Shown here: piece by piece, positions 40,500 to 50,680 of the stretch
How the letters are laid out: every line of letters begins with the position of its first letter
Position numbering within the stretch: position 1 is the first letter of the stretch
Source of the DNA: Dietzia massiliensis
Lineage (GTDB): Bacteria; Actinomycetota; Actinomycetes; Mycobacteriales; Mycobacteriaceae
Assembly: GCF_018390595.1 (NCBI RefSeq)
Contig: NZ_JAHBAV010000002.1
Location: 1 to 64,000 of the forward strand
Reading direction: 5' to 3'
Length of the DNA stretch: 64,000 bases
Notes under the pieces: generated by a model
Databases searched by the model: none
What the model saw: only the letters and a program-made list of their open reading frames with translations
Told to the model about the DNA's origin: nothing
Program-made: the position numbers and the translations under genes

Positions 40500-41162
40500 T
40501 CACGACGGCGAGGACCCGCCGGACTGGGACGCACGCGAGATGACGTGGTCGACGAAGCCGTACTCCTTGGCCTGCTCGGCCGTGAACCAGCGGTCGCGGT
40601 CGGAGTCCTCGGTGACCTGCTCGAACGACTGACCGGTGTGGAAGGCGATGAGCTCGGCCATCTCACGCTTGGTCGCCGCGAACTGCTCGGCCTGGATGGC
40701 GATGTCGGCGGCGGAGCCTCCGACGCCGGCCGACGGCTGGTGCATCATGATCTTGGCGTGCGGCAGGGCGTAGCGCTTGCCCTTCGTCCCGGCCGCCAGC
40801 AGGAACTGGCCCATCGAGGCGGCCAGACCCATGCCGTAGGTGGCCACGTCGCACTCGACGAACTGCATGGTGTCGTAGATGGCCATACCGGCCGTCACCG
40901 AGCCGCCGGGCGAGTTGATGTACATCGCGATGTCGCGGGAGGGATCCTCCGCGGCGAGCAGGAGCATCTGCGCGCAGAGGCGGTTGGCGATGTCGTCGTC
41001 GACCTGGGACCCCAGGAAGATGATCCGCTCCTGGAGGAGACGTTCGTACACCGAGTCGCCGAGAGTGAGTCCGTGGGACCCCGGCGAGTTGAGGGCGGGC
41101 TGTGTCGAACCGGGCTGAGCCGCTGAACCGTTCTGGGCCACGGGGAACCTACCTTCGCTCAT
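40500..41162 (-). CDS. clpP1: ATP-dependent Clp protease proteolytic subunit 1
   Basis: A 220-residue ClpP. Catalytic serine S116 (GLAASMGQF) and H141 (MMHQPSAG) are in place. The N-terminal 35 residues are a Gln/Ser/Pro-rich extension likely removed as propeptide. ATG 41162 is taken as start; GTG 41171 three codons upstream is possible. It precedes clpP2 in a two-gene operon and follows tig after 245 bp that include the tig terminator; the rest of that gap, next to clpP1, shows no gene. Confidence 0.95.
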   Translation of the reverse strand: MSEGRFPVAQNGSAAQPGSTQPALNSPGSHGLTLGDSVYERLLQERIIFLGSQVDDDIANRLCAQMLLLAAEDPSRDIAMYINSPGGSVTAGMAIYDTMQFVECDVATYGMGLAASMGQFLLAAGTKGKRYALPHAKIMMHQPSAGVGGSAADIAIQAEQFAATKREMAELIAFHTGQSFEQVTEDSDRDRWFTAEQAKEYGFVDHVISRASQSGGSSPS

Positions 41163-41351
41163 CGTCTTCACCGCTCGCGCGGCGCCCGGCCGACCGGTGG
41201 CCGGGGAACCGTTACGTCAAACACTAACCAACGCCGGGGACGGAACCGTCCCGCCGGGGCGGGTGTTCGCTCTCAGCGTCGGCCGACCCGCGCATTCCGT
41301 CGCGGCCGCCGCGACGACGCGGCGGGACGACGAGGCGGGACGACGAGGCGA

Positions 41352-41384
41352 GGGCCGGGGACCACGCGTGGTGGTCCCCGGCCC
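41352..41384 (-). terminator. Perfect 14-bp hairpin downstream of tig
   Basis: GGGCCGGGGACCAC (41352-41365) pairs completely with its complement at 41371-41384 across the five-base loop GCGTG. It begins 24 bases after the tig stop. Confidence 0.65.
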
Positions 41385-41407
41385 CCGGGTGCGACTGGGC
41401 GTACCGA

Positions 41408-42805
41408 TCAGGCGTCGGTGTCCTCGCGCGACTCGTCGGCGGAGTCGGTCGCCTCGTCGGCGGCGTCCTCGTCCGAGGCGTCCTCACGGGTGCCGAAGAA
41501 CTCGGAGGTGTCCACGACGTTGCCCTCGGCGTCCTTGACGGTGACCTGCTGGATCACGTCGGCCAGAGCCTTGGAGCGGCGGACGTCGGAGAACAGCGAG
41601 CCGAGCTGACCGGCCTGCTGGATCTGCTGCACGAACTGGTTGGGGTCCATGCCGTAGCGCTGGGCCTGGAACAGGATGTGCTGCGTGAGCTCCTCCTGCG
41701 AGACGTCGGTGGAGGCCTCCTCGGCGACCGCGTCCAGCAGGAGCTGGCTACGGATGGCACGGGCGGTGGCCTCGAGCGTCTCCGCATCGAAGGTCTCGCG
41801 GTCGGTGCCCTCCGCGGCGAGCATGGAGTTGATCATGTCGTCGTCGTGCGCAGCATCGCCGAAGATCGAGTGCAGCTGCTGGTGCGCCTCGGCCTCGACG
41901 AGGGCGTCGGGGGTCGGGACGTCGGTGGCCTCGAGAAGCGCGTCGAGCACCTTGTCGCGGATCTCCCCGGCCAGGCCGGCCTTCGCCTGCTGGGCGACCT
42001 TCTCGGTGAGGTCGGCGCGCAGCTCCTCGAGGGTGTCGAACTCGCTGGCCATCTGGGCGAACTCGTCGTCGGCCTCGGGCAGCTCGCGCTCCTTGACCGA
42101 CTGGACGGTCACCGTGATGACGGCCTCCTTACCGGCGTGCTCACCGGCGACGAGCGAGGAGGTGAACTCCTTCGACTCGCCGGCCTTCAGGCCCTCGGCG
42201 GCCTCGTCGAGACCCTCGATGAGCGTGCCCGAGCCGAGCTCGTAGGACAGGCCCTCGGTGGAGGCGTCCTCGACCGGCTCGCCGTCGACGGTGGCGGCCA
42301 GGTCCACGGACAGGAAGTCGCCCTTGGTGGCGCCGCGCTCGACGCCCTTGAGGGTGCCGAAGCGGGCGCGGAGGTTGTCGAGCTCGGCGTCGACGGCGGC
42401 GTCGTCGGTCTCGGGCGCCTCGACGGTGACCTCGAGGTCCTCGAACTTCGGCAGGGTGATCTCCGGACGGACGTCGACCTCGGCCGTGAACTCCACGACG
42501 TCGTTGTCCTCGAGCTTGGTGACCTCGATCTCCGGCTGGGCCAGGACCACGAGCTCGTGCTCGTCGACGGCCTGGCTGTAGCGCGCGGGGATCATGTCGT
42601 TGATGACCTGCTCGAGGACGGCCGGGCGACCGATCCGCGACTCGAGGAGCTTGGCCGGGGCCTTACCGGGACGGAAGCCCGGGATGTTGACCTGGCCGGC
42701 GAGCGACTTGTAGGCCTTGGCGAAGTCCGGCTCGAGCTCCGCGAACGGCACCTCCACGGTGATCTTGACCCGGGTCGGGTTGAGCTGCTCGACAGTGCTC
42801 TTCAC
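41408..42805 (-). CDS. tig: Trigger factor
   Basis: A 465-residue ribosome-bound chaperone. The N-terminal domain contains the ribosome signature GFRPGKAP (about 43-50); the PPIase FKBP domain (about 160-240) and the helical C-domain follow. The last 35 residues are an acidic Asp/Glu/Ser tail typical of actinobacterial forms. GTG at 42805 has AGGAGAAC five bases upstream. It handles nascent chains and stands next to the Clp protease genes, as in mycobacteria. Confidence 0.97.
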   Translation of the reverse strand: MKSTVEQLNPTRVKITVEVPFAELEPDFAKAYKSLAGQVNIPGFRPGKAPAKLLESRIGRPAVLEQVINDMIPARYSQAVDEHELVVLAQPEIEVTKLEDNDVVEFTAEVDVRPEITLPKFEDLEVTVEAPETDDAAVDAELDNLRARFGTLKGVERGATKGDFLSVDLAATVDGEPVEDASTEGLSYELGSGTLIEGLDEAAEGLKAGESKEFTSSLVAGEHAGKEAVITVTVQSVKERELPEADDEFAQMASEFDTLEELRADLTEKVAQQAKAGLAGEIRDKVLDALLEATDVPTPDALVEAEAHQQLHSIFGDAAHDDDMINSMLAAEGTDRETFDAETLEATARAIRSQLLLDAVAEEASTDVSQEELTQHILFQAQRYGMDPNQFVQQIQQAGQLGSLFSDVRRSKALADVIQQVTVKDAEGNVVDTSEFFGTREDASDEDAADEATDSADESREDTDA

Positions 42806-42859
42806 GGTGATGTTCTCCTAGGAAGTCTTCTGGGGGTTCGTGTCTTTCGGCTCCGCTGG

Positions 42860-42933
42860 TCGGGATGACAGGATTCGAACCTGCGACCCTCCGCTCCCAA
42901 AGCGGATGCGCTACCAAGCTGCGCCACATCCCG
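42860..42933 (-). tRNA. tRNA-Pro (anticodon UGG)
   Basis: A complete cloverleaf of 74 bases. The acceptor stem is CGGGATG/CATCCCG, the anticodon loop TTTGGGA, and the T-loop TTCGAAT. The CCA end is not encoded. Confidence 0.95.
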
Positions 42934-43135
42934 GTGGGTCGCGCGGCCGACCACCCCGCTGTCACGCACGGGAAATCCGCCGGGCCGCCAAACCAACTCG
43001 CCCAGTGTACGACAGGCCGACCCCGGCACCGATTCCGACTTATCGGCCCGGAAGTTGGGAGCGCCGCGCGGCGTCCGGTAGTGTTGTCACAGCGTGAGCG
43101 GGACCCGGGGGAAAACCCCAGGTCAGGCCACCGAC

Positions 43136-43206
43136 GCGGGTGTAGCTTAATGGTAAAGCCCCTGCCTTCCAAGCAGGATACGCGGGTTCGATTCCCGTCA
43201 CCCGCT
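43136..43206 (+). tRNA. tRNA-Gly (anticodon UCC)
   Basis: A 71-base cloverleaf with acceptor stem GCGGGTG/CACCCGC, anticodon loop CTTCCAA and T-loop TTCGATT. The CCA end is encoded (43207-43209). The 202-bp space to the divergent tRNA-Pro should hold both promoters; I see no gene in it. Confidence 0.95.
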
Positions 43207-43212
43207 CCACAG

Positions 43213-43249
43213 AGAGCCCCGCCCGTCCCCACCGACGGCTCGGGGCTCT
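43213..43249 (+). terminator. Terminator of tRNA-Gly
   Basis: AGAGCCCCG pairs with CGGGGCTCT, with an inner CCGTC/GACGG stem, four bases after the CCA end and followed by TCTCG. This is a good intrinsic terminator. Confidence 0.75.
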
Positions 43250-43422
43250 TCTCGTCAGCACGCCCCCGTCGATGCGCAGCCGCTCCCGCGGATGTCGTCT
43301 CGCGCGCCCGCCCGACCGGCCCGCCCACAGCCGCCCCTCGCCATGGCGTCTCGCCCCGGCTCCGGTGCGCGCCAGACGCCATGGTCGCGCGCGGCTGCAC
43401 CACCCAACCCGGAGCCGCCCGG

Positions 43423-44259
43423 TCAGCGGCCGCGCCGCCCCGGTTGACAGGTGGGACACCAGTACAGTGTCCGCGCCTCCATCGCCTGTTGACGCACCTC
43501 GTCCCCGCACACCCGGCACTCCCAGCCATCGCGTTGATAGACGTAGTTGCGCGGCCGGTCGGCGCCCCGCCTCGGCACGTCGCCGTGATCGTGTTCGGGA
43601 CGGATGGTGTGGATGGCCCCGGTCCGAACCCCGATCTCCATCAGCGCGACGAGGTCGTCCCACACGGCGTCGAACTGCGCGCGATCGAGGTCCTTGCCCG
43701 GACGGAACGGATCGATCCCGTGCCGGAAGAGCACCTCGGCGCGGTAGACGTTGCCGACGCCGGCCAGGACCTTCTGGTCCATGAGCAGGGCACCGATGGG
43801 CCGGGCGCTGCGCGAGATCCGGGCCCAGGCCCGTTCCGGCTCGGCGTCCGGGTCGAGGGGGTCGGGGCCCAGCCGGTCACACACGTCGCCGACCTCCGCC
43901 TCGGCGATCACCTCGCACCGGGTCGGTCCGCGCAGGTCGACCCAGTGTGCGGGCCCCCCGTCGGCGATCGCGCCCACCCGCATGCGGACCTGCCCGACCG
44001 GAGCCGGCGGGTCCTGCCCCTCGGGGACGAGGTGCGTGTCGAAGAAGCCGTACAGGCCCAGGTGGACGTGGACGGCGAGGCCGCCCTCGTAGTGGTGGAA
44101 GAGGTGCTTCCCGACCGCCGTGGCGCGGTCGATGTGCCGTCCGTCGACGACGACATGGTCCGCGAATCGACCCTGAGGGCTGGACACACGGACGGGCCCG
44201 CCTGCGAAGTACTCGGTGTGCAGGCGGGCCAGCCGGTGAAGGGTGTGCCCCTCAGGCAC
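43423..44259 (-). CDS. nei: Fpg/Nei family DNA glycosylase (endonuclease VIII-like)
   Basis: A 278-residue base-excision glycosylase/AP lyase. The N-terminus PEGHT supplies the catalytic Pro and Glu and identifies the Nei1 branch, unlike the PELPE of Fpg. The H2TH region is near NVYRAEVLFRHGIDPFRPG. The C-terminal zinc finger has CRVCG and WCPTCQ. It removes oxidised pyrimidines. It is followed closely by its upstream neighbour rpiB on the same strand, as in mycobacteria (Rv2465c-Rv2464c). Confidence 0.92.
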   Translation of the reverse strand: MPEGHTLHRLARLHTEYFAGGPVRVSSPQGRFADHVVVDGRHIDRATAVGKHLFHHYEGGLAVHVHLGLYGFFDTHLVPEGQDPPAPVGQVRMRVGAIADGGPAHWVDLRGPTRCEVIAEAEVGDVCDRLGPDPLDPDAEPERAWARISRSARPIGALLMDQKVLAGVGNVYRAEVLFRHGIDPFRPGKDLDRAQFDAVWDDLVALMEIGVRTGAIHTIRPEHDHGDVPRRGADRPRNYVYQRDGWECRVCGDEVRQQAMEARTLYWCPTCQPGRRGR

Positions 44260-44300
44260 GGGGACGCTCGGACACGGTGGGGACCGGGCCGGTCAGGGAC

Positions 44301-44774
44301 TCAGGCGCCGGGCACCGCGGGGGCCTCGCCGGTGCGCTCGTACTCGGCGAGGATGTCGATGCGCCGCTGGTGTCGCTCGGCTCCCGACCACTCCTGGTCG
44401 AGGAACGCGTCGACGATCGCCAGCGCCTCCTCCTGCGAGTGCATACGCCCGCCGATGCCGATCAGCTGCGCGTTGTTGTGCTCACGCGCGAGCCGGGCGG
44501 TCTCGACGCTCCACGCGAGGGCGCAGCGCGCGCCGGGCACCTTGTTCGCGGCGATCTGCTCGCCGTTGCCGGACCCGCCCAGGACGATCCCGAGGCTGCC
44601 CGGGTCGGCGACGACCTTCCGGGCGGCGTCGATGCAGAACGCCGGGTAGTCGTCCTCGGCGTCGTAGGTGTGGGCGCCGCAGTCGACGACCTCGTGGCCG
44701 GAGCTCTTCAGGTGCTCGGCGATGACGTTTTTGGTCTCGAAGCCGGCGTGGTCCGCTCCCAGGTAGATGCGCAT
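44301..44774 (-). CDS. rpiB: Ribose-5-phosphate isomerase B
   Basis: A 157-residue RpiB/LacA-type isomerase, converting ribose 5-phosphate and ribulose 5-phosphate. GADHAG (6-11) and GGSGNGEQ (66-73) frame the active site. The proton-transfer residue appears to be glutamate E72 rather than the cysteine of E. coli, as described for the M. tuberculosis enzyme. CAGAAT eight bases before the ATG could be a -10. It lies 41 bp upstream of nei. Confidence 0.94.
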   Translation of the reverse strand: MRIYLGADHAGFETKNVIAEHLKSSGHEVVDCGAHTYDAEDDYPAFCIDAARKVVADPGSLGIVLGGSGNGEQIAANKVPGARCALAWSVETARLAREHNNAQLIGIGGRMHSQEEALAIVDAFLDQEWSGAERHQRRIDILAEYERTGEAPAVPGA

Positions 44775-44819
44775 GGCGGCGATTCTGCCACGTGCCCCTG
44801 GCTACCTTCCCACCGCCGT

Positions 44820-46346
44820 TCAGCGCAGGTGGAACACCATCGTCCCCGGCGCCGCGGACGGGACCGGTTCGAACCCGATGCTCCGATAGAGACGAGCGGC
44901 GGGGTTCCACGGATCGACACTCAGACTCACCCGGGAGACGCGGTGCGAAGTGGACGTGCCTGCGACGGGTTCGCGAGCTGTGCGAAGTGCGGAGTCGATG
45001 AGCATCCGGCCGAGACCGCTCCCCCGGTACCCGGGCCATATGCACACGCTCAGTTCGGGCACGTCGTCCGCGACGTGGCCGTAACCGGGGTCGGAGGAGT
45101 CGAGGAACAGCAGCCACACCACGCCGACGGGTCGACCAGAGACTTCGGCCACCAGCCCGAAGTCCCCGCGCTCCGGTCGCAACCGGGTGTAGTGGGCGAG
45201 CGCGGGATCGGCGGCAACGTCGACGGCGGTGAACCGATCGTCGCCGTTCCAGTTGACGTTGAGCAGCGTCGCCTCCGCCAACAACGCCTCGTCACCCTGG
45301 CCCAGGGGGCGCAGGTGCACGGAGCCGTCCGGACCGTGCGAAGGGACTTTCCGCCACGCGATGTCCTCGGGTACGTGAAAGGCACCGGGTGCGTGCCATT
45401 GTTCGACGACGCCTGTGTAGGTGAGCCGGTCCGGACGGAGCCAACAGGTCCGGTCGGGTCCCCATCCGGCCAGGACCGTGGCTCCACCCGCGACCTCTAC
45501 GGCCTGCCCAGCCGTGGCAAGGTAGCCGGCGACGGTCACGTGCACCGCGTCGTACCGATCGGCGACCGCGGCCCAATCCGGGATCCACCAGCGACCGTCG
45601 CGTCCGGTCGTGCGCCACCAGTCGCCGCGCTTCTCACGCGTGACCTCGAGCGGGTACTCATCGACCAATCGCGCCCAGTCCTCAGGGGTGTCGATCTCCC
45701 GGACCCGGGCCCCGGGGTCCACGTCGGCCGGGCGGACACGGGCCCGGGACCACCCCATATCGTCCTCGGTCGTGTGTGGGGCGAGGGGCCCGACGGCGTC
45801 TCGGGTCCGGGTGGTCCAGACGACGCCGGCCCTGACCGGTGGGGTCCACCACGCGCCGGTGGTGGACCGCCAGTGGGGATCCCCCATTCCTTCGCGCTCC
45901 CGCTCCACGACTCGATCCCGCCATCGCGTCAACTGCTCACGGGCGTCTACGAGTTCATCGGGCGGCGTCCAGTCACGGAGCTGGAGTGTCACGACGTTCT
46001 GGCCGCTCAGGTCGACGGGATCCGACCACCAGTACGTGGCCGGGTTCTCCGACAGCGCCAGCGCGATCGGCCGCAGGGCCTCCACCACATCGGGGAGGGC
46101 GAGCTCCTCGCGGTCGTCCCGCGGCTCCTGCCAATAGACCGCCTCCCAGAGCCCAGCCCGGAGCTCGCCGAGGATGCGGCGCTCCTCCAGCTTCCGGACG
46201 CGTTCGGGTCGGACTGAACTCAGCGCGTCGATGAGCTGCCCGACCGTCAGCCGCCACCAGGACGTCTCGGGGGCGGATGCCTCCGCCACGGCTCTACACA
46301 GAGCGCGCCCGTACGGTCCGGCGAGCAGTGTGTCAGCGAGCGTCAT
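44820..46346 (-). CDS. GNAT acetyltransferase with large Trp-rich N-terminal region
   Basis: A 508-residue protein. The last 160 residues are a GNAT acetyltransferase: an N-terminal strand (SVHLRPLGQGD), acetyl-CoA loop GYRGSGLGRMLID and final SVDPWNPAARLYRSIGFE. The first 340 residues have no recognised motif; they contain many Trp (SWWRLTVGQ, YWWSDP, GAWWTPP, DWWRTTGRDGRWW) and charged residues and may be a substrate or partner domain. No signal peptide. Target unknown. It sits between rpiB and the thioredoxin-fold gene, a site with no counterpart in the mycobacterial order. Confidence 0.75.
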   Translation of the reverse strand: MTLADTLLAGPYGRALCRAVAEASAPETSWWRLTVGQLIDALSSVRPERVRKLEERRILGELRAGLWEAVYWQEPRDDREELALPDVVEALRPIALALSENPATYWWSDPVDLSGQNVVTLQLRDWTPPDELVDAREQLTRWRDRVVEREREGMGDPHWRSTTGAWWTPPVRAGVVWTTRTRDAVGPLAPHTTEDDMGWSRARVRPADVDPGARVREIDTPEDWARLVDEYPLEVTREKRGDWWRTTGRDGRWWIPDWAAVADRYDAVHVTVAGYLATAGQAVEVAGGATVLAGWGPDRTCWLRPDRLTYTGVVEQWHAPGAFHVPEDIAWRKVPSHGPDGSVHLRPLGQGDEALLAEATLLNVNWNGDDRFTAVDVAADPALAHYTRLRPERGDFGLVAEVSGRPVGVVWLLFLDSSDPGYGHVADDVPELSVCIWPGYRGSGLGRMLIDSALRTAREPVAGTSTSHRVSRVSLSVDPWNPAARLYRSIGFEPVPSAAPGTMVFHLR

Positions 46347-46373
46347 GCCCGTTCCCGACCGGATCCGAGTCGC

Positions 46374-47000
46374 TCAGTCGAACCGCGGATCCTCCGTGCG
46401 GCTGCGCTTGAGCTCGAAGAAGTACGGGAACCCGGCGAGCAGCGCGGCACCGTCGAACACCTTGCCGGCCTCCTCGCCACGCGGGATGCGCGTCAGGACG
46501 GGCCCGAAGAAGGCCACCCCGTCGACGTGGACCACCGGCGTGCCGACCTCGTCGCCCACCGGGTCCATGCCCCGGTGGTGGGAGGCGCGGAGCTCGTCGT
46601 CGTACTCATCGGTCCCCGCTGCCTCGGCGAGGTCGGCGTCCAGGCCGGCCGCCTGGAGCGCCTCGGTGATGACGGTCGCGTCCTCGACGCCGCGACCCTG
46701 GTCGTGGATGCGGGTGCCCATCTCGGTGTACAGCGGCCCGAGGACCTCCTGGCCGTGGCGCCTGGCGGCGGCGATCGCCACCCGCACGGGGCCCCACGCG
46801 AGCTTCATCTTCTCCATGTAGTCCTCGGGCAGGTCCCGACCGTCGTTGAGCACGGCCAGGCTCATGACGTTCCACGTCAGCGAGATGTCGCGGACCTTCT
46901 CGACCTCGAGGATCCAGCGGCTGGTGACCCACGCGAAGGGGCACAGCGGATCGAACCAGAAGTCGACGGAGCGGGGGGCGGGCTGCGATGTGGAGGTCAT
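46374..47000 (-). CDS. DsbA-family reductase, Rv2466c-like mycothiol-dependent oxidoreductase
   Basis: A 208-residue thioredoxin-fold protein close in order and sequence pattern to M. tuberculosis Rv2466c ([40 protein letters not shown] then IPRGEEAGK). That enzyme uses mycothiol to reduce mixed disulfides and activates nitro prodrugs. Here the active-site motif is CPFA where Rv2466c, as I recall it, has CPWC, so the resolving cysteine is absent and a monothiol mechanism is expected. The start at 47000 has GGAGG ten bases upstream. It diverges from pepN across 109 bp. Confidence 0.87.
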   Translation of the reverse strand: MTSTSQPAPRSVDFWFDPLCPFAWVTSRWILEVEKVRDISLTWNVMSLAVLNDGRDLPEDYMEKMKLAWGPVRVAIAAARRHGQEVLGPLYTEMGTRIHDQGRGVEDATVITEALQAAGLDADLAEAAGTDEYDDELRASHHRGMDPVGDEVGTPVVHVDGVAFFGPVLTRIPRGEEAGKVFDGAALLAGFPYFFELKRSRTEDPRFD

Positions 47001-47109
47001 GTCCCCATCCTCCCCGTCCGGCGCGCGTGTCGCCACTGCCGCTTGCGTGACGGATCCGGGTGGTAGGACTGGTGCGGTAGCCGAACCCCACCGAACCGAG
47101 GTCCCACAG

Positions 47110-49719
47110 ATGCGCTCGCTCAACCTCACCCGCGCCGACGCCGCCGCGCGGTCGGAACTGCTCAGCGTCGAGTCGTACGACGTGGAGATCGATCTCACCG
47201 ACGGGAGCGGTGGGCCCGGGTCCGGCACGTTCCGCTCGCGCACCGTGGTGCGGTTCACCTGCACGCGCCCGGGCGCGGAGACGTTCATCGACCTGCGGTC
47301 CGCCGTGATCAGGTCGGCGGTCCTCAACGGCCGGGAGCTGTTCCCGGCCGGGGAGGAGAACGGGTACGACGACGAGGAGGGCCTCACCCTTCCCGACCTG
47401 CAGGAGTCCAACGAGCTCGTGGTGGACGCCGATCTGGCGTACACCACGACCGGTGAGGGCCTGCACCGGATGGTCGATCCGGCGGACGGGGAGGTCTATC
47501 TCTACTCCCAGTTCGAGACCGCGGACGCCAAGCGGGTCTTCGCCTGCTTCGACCAGCCGGATCTCAAGGCGAGGTACACGCTCACGGTGACCGCACCCGA
47601 GAAGTGGGTCGTGGTGGCCAACACGCTGGCCGAGGAGTCACCGGCGGAGGGCGGTGGCGTGGTCCACCGCTTCGCGCCGACCGAGATCATGTCCACCTAC
47701 CTGGTCGCGCTCATCGCGGGCCCGTATCACGTGGTGGAGGACGCCTACACCGACGAGCACGGCATCATCCCGCTGCGGCTGCTGTGCCGCGCCTCGCTCG
47801 CCGAGCACCTCGACGCCGACCGCCTCTTCGCGGAGACCAAGGAGGGGTTCGGCTTCTACCACCGCGAGTTCGGGCTGCCGTACGCGTTCGGTAAGTACGA
47901 CCAGATCTTCGTCCCCGACTTCAACGCGGGGGCCATGGAGAACGCCGGCGCGGTGACGTTCCTCGAGGACTACGTGTTCCGCTCCCGGGTGACCGGCTAC
48001 CGCTACGAGCGGCGCAACGAGACGATCCTCCACGAGATGGCCCACATGTGGTTCGGGGACCTCGTGACCATGCGGTGGTGGGACGACCTGTGGCTCAACG
48101 AGTCGTTCGCCACCTTCGCCTCCGTGCTCGCCCAGGTCGACGCGACCCAGTACACGGAGGCGTGGACGACGTTCGCCAACGTGGAGAAGTCGTGGGCGTA
48201 CCGCCAGGACCAGCTGCCGTCGACGCACCCCGTGGCGGCGGACATGACCGATCTGGAGACGGTCGAGGCCAACTTCGACGGCATCACCTACGCCAAGGGC
48301 GCCTCGGTGCTCAAGCAGCTTGTCGCCTACGTCGGGCGCGAGCCCTTCCTCGCGGGTCTGCGCGCGTACTTCGCCGAGCACGCGTTCGGCAACGCCGAGT
48401 TCGACGACCTGCTGTCGGCGCTGGAGGAGTCCTCCGGTCGGGACCTGTCCGGCTGGGCCGACCAGTGGCTGCGTACCACCGGCATCAACCCGATCTCCGT
48501 CGACGTGGCCGTCTCCGGCAGCGGTGCGGGTGCCCGCATCTCCGAGCTGACGGTGGTCCAGGGTCCCGCCGCGCCGGGGGCCGGCGAGCTGCGCACCCAC
48601 CGTCTGGGCGTGGGCCTGTACAACCGCGACGACTCCGGCGCGCTCGTGCGGACGGCCCGCGCCGAACTCGACGTCACCGGCGAGCGGACCGTCGTCGCCG
48701 ACCTGGCCGGTCAACCGGTGCCCGACCTCGTCCTGCCCAACGACGAGGACCTGACGTACTGCTCGGTCCGCCTGGACGAGCGGTCGCTGGCCACCGTCCT
48801 GGACTCTCTGGAGAACATCGTCGACCCGCTCGCGCGGACGCTCTGCTGGTCGGCGCTGTGGGAGATGACGCGGGAGGCGCGGCTCCCGGCCCGCCGCTTC
48901 GTCGAGGTGGTCTCGCGTGCCGTCCCGCGCGAGTCCCAGATCGGCGTCGTCCAGCGTGTGCTCACCCAGGCGCAGACCGCGTTGGCGCGCTACGCCGACC
49001 CGGACTGGGCGGCCGCGACCGGGTGGGCGACGTTCTCCGGGGCCATGCTCGCCGCGGCGCGGGACGCCGAGCCGGGGTCGGATCACCAGCTCGCGTTCCT
49101 CACCGCGCTGTGCGCGTGCCCGATCGGGATCGATCAGCAGCGTGTGCTCGGGACGCTCCTCGACGCGGGTGCCGAGGACGCGGGGCTGCCCGGCCTCGTC
49201 GTCGACACCGACCTACGCTGGACCGTGCTCACGGCGCTCGTCGCCGCGGGTGTCGAAGGCACCGACCGCATCGACGCCGAACTCGCCGCCGACGACACGG
49301 CGGGTGGAGCGCGCCGGGCCGCCACCGCCCGGGCGGCCCGGCCCTCCGTCGCCGCCAAGGAGGAGGCGGAGGAACTGCTCCTGACCACCGGTGCCGACGC
49401 TCCGACCAACGCGATCGTGCGCGCCACGCTCCTGGGCATCGATCTGCCCGGCCACGAGCACCTGCTGAGCGGGCTGTGCGAGCGCTATATCGACGACGTC
49501 ACCGCGTTGTGGAAGGCCCGCCCCGGCGACCTCGCGCAGACCGTCGCCGAGGGCATCTTCCCCTCCTGGGCGGTCGACAGCGAGACCGTGGAGCGGTTCG
49601 AGCAGGTGATCGCCGACGAGTCGCGGCCGTCGTCGCTGCGTCGGATCATCGCCGAGCAGACCGCGGACATGACCCGCGCGCTCAAGGCCCGGGCCGTCGA
49701 CGCCGCCGAGGCCGACTGA
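47110..49719 (+). CDS. pepN: Aminopeptidase N (M1 family)
   Basis: An 869-residue cytosolic metalloaminopeptidase. The exopeptidase motif GAMEN is near 276, the zinc motif HEMAH at 308-312 with the third ligand in NESFATF near 331. The C-terminal 400 residues form the ERAP1-like helical domain. The ATG at 47110 starts [18 protein letters not shown], the usual N-terminus; the upstream open frame overlaps the divergent gene. Orthologue of Rv2467. Confidence 0.96.
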   Translation: MRSLNLTRADAAARSELLSVESYDVEIDLTDGSGGPGSGTFRSRTVVRFTCTRPGAETFIDLRSAVIRSAVLNGRELFPAGEENGYDDEEGLTLPDLQESNELVVDADLAYTTTGEGLHRMVDPADGEVYLYSQFETADAKRVFACFDQPDLKARYTLTVTAPEKWVVVANTLAEESPAEGGGVVHRFAPTEIMSTYLVALIAGPYHVVEDAYTDEHGIIPLRLLCRASLAEHLDADRLFAETKEGFGFYHREFGLPYAFGKYDQIFVPDFNAGAMENAGAVTFLEDYVFRSRVTGYRYERRNETILHEMAHMWFGDLVTMRWWDDLWLNESFATFASVLAQVDATQYTEAWTTFANVEKSWAYRQDQLPSTHPVAADMTDLETVEANFDGITYAKGASVLKQLVAYVGREPFLAGLRAYFAEHAFGNAEFDDLLSALEESSGRDLSGWADQWLRTTGINPISVDVAVSGSGAGARISELTVVQGPAAPGAGELRTHRLGVGLYNRDDSGALVRTARAELDVTGERTVVADLAGQPVPDLVLPNDEDLTYCSVRLDERSLATVLDSLENIVDPLARTLCWSALWEMTREARLPARRFVEVVSRAVPRESQIGVVQRVLTQAQTALARYADPDWAAATGWATFSGAMLAAARDAEPGSDHQLAFLTALCACPIGIDQQRVLGTLLDAGAEDAGLPGLVVDTDLRWTVLTALVAAGVEGTDRIDAELAADDTAGGARRAATARAARPSVAAKEEAEELLLTTGADAPTNAIVRATLLGIDLPGHEHLLSGLCERYIDDVTALWKARPGDLAQTVAEGIFPSWAVDSETVERFEQVIADESRPSSLRRIIAEQTADMTRALKARAVDAAEAD

Positions 49720-49863
49720 CCGGCGGTCACCCCACCGGGCCACAGCCGCCCCTCGCCATGGCGGCCTGCGCACACCGCGGGGCGGGCGAGACGTCGTCGC
49801 CGGGGCGGCTGGGCGTCCCGGCGCGTCCGCCTGACCCGCGGCCTCGGGACGCGGAGCCGCGGG

Positions 49864-50475
49864 TCAGGCGGCGTCGAGGTAGAGGTAGTCCTCCCAGTAC
49901 GGGCCGATCTCCCGCAGCTGCGAGACCAGCCGCCACGTCCGACCGCGCGGGGCGACGAGCGGAACCTTGAGCTCCCAGCCCAGCTCGGAGAGGAGCTTGT
50001 CCGCCTTGCGGTGGTTGCACGGTGCGCACGAGGCGACGCAGTTCTCCCAGTTGTGCGCTCCCCCGCGGCTGCGGGGGACGACGTGGTCGACGGTCGTGGC
50101 CTTGGCGTTGCAGTAGCCGCAGCGGTGCCCGTCCCGGTGCATGAGCGCGGCGCGGGTCATCGGCACCTGCGAGCGGTACGGGATCCGGACGTACTCACGG
50201 AGCCGGATGACGGAGGGCACGCGCACCGAGGTGTCCACCGACCGCACCACGACCTCCACCGGATGCTCGTGCACTACGTCGGCCTTCCCGCCCAGCAGCA
50301 TCACCACGGCTCGGCGGGCCGGCAACGCGGTGAGTGCCTCGTAGCTGGCGTTGAGCAGCAGCACGCGCGGCGCCGACGCGAGCGGGACCGGCCGGTCCGG
50401 GACCGGCTCCAGTCGCTTCGGGGCTCGAGCCCCCCGTTGTCGGTACTCCGAGTTCTCGCGCACTGCTGTGCCCAT
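49864..50475 (-). CDS. HNH endonuclease family protein
   Basis: A 203-residue protein. The N-terminal half (VLLLNASYEALTALPARRA, VRVPSVIRLREYVRIPYR) is the domain found with this HNH class, and the nuclease core is CGYCNAKATTVDHVVPRSRGG then NCVASCAPCNHRKADK. It is the conserved actinobacterial type at the position of Rv2469c; a role in DNA repair or restriction is assumed only. It diverges from glbO over 402 bp. Confidence 0.9.
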   Translation of the reverse strand: MGTAVRENSEYRQRGARAPKRLEPVPDRPVPLASAPRVLLLNASYEALTALPARRAVVMLLGGKADVVHEHPVEVVVRSVDTSVRVPSVIRLREYVRIPYRSQVPMTRAALMHRDGHRCGYCNAKATTVDHVVPRSRGGAHNWENCVASCAPCNHRKADKLLSELGWELKVPLVAPRGRTWRLVSQLREIGPYWEDYLYLDAA

Positions 50476-50680
50476 GGTCGGTCTCCGCTCGTCTGCTCCG
50501 AGCCCAGTGCACCATTCCCGACCGGGCCCGCAGTGAACCTTGCCTGCAACGATGATGCACCTTCGGTGAACTCTTCGCGCGGTTTACAGGCGAGCGGGCT
50601 AGCCGGGCCGCCCTGCCGGGACCAGTCGCGGCGGGGGCGGGGCCCAGCGTGTCGAGGCGCAGCCCAGCGGGGCGAAATTC

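Noticed and set aside
40501-40503. GTG 40503 as the clpP2 start
   Set aside because: It overlaps the clpP1 stop neatly, but the ATG at 40431 has a Shine-Dalgarno and gives the conserved N-terminal length; kept only as an alternative.
42663-43529. A minus-strand frame of 288 codons over both tRNA genes
   Set aside because: It contains antisense-tRNA peptides such as DGNRTRVSCLEGRGF and joins the unrelated 5' part of tig in another frame.
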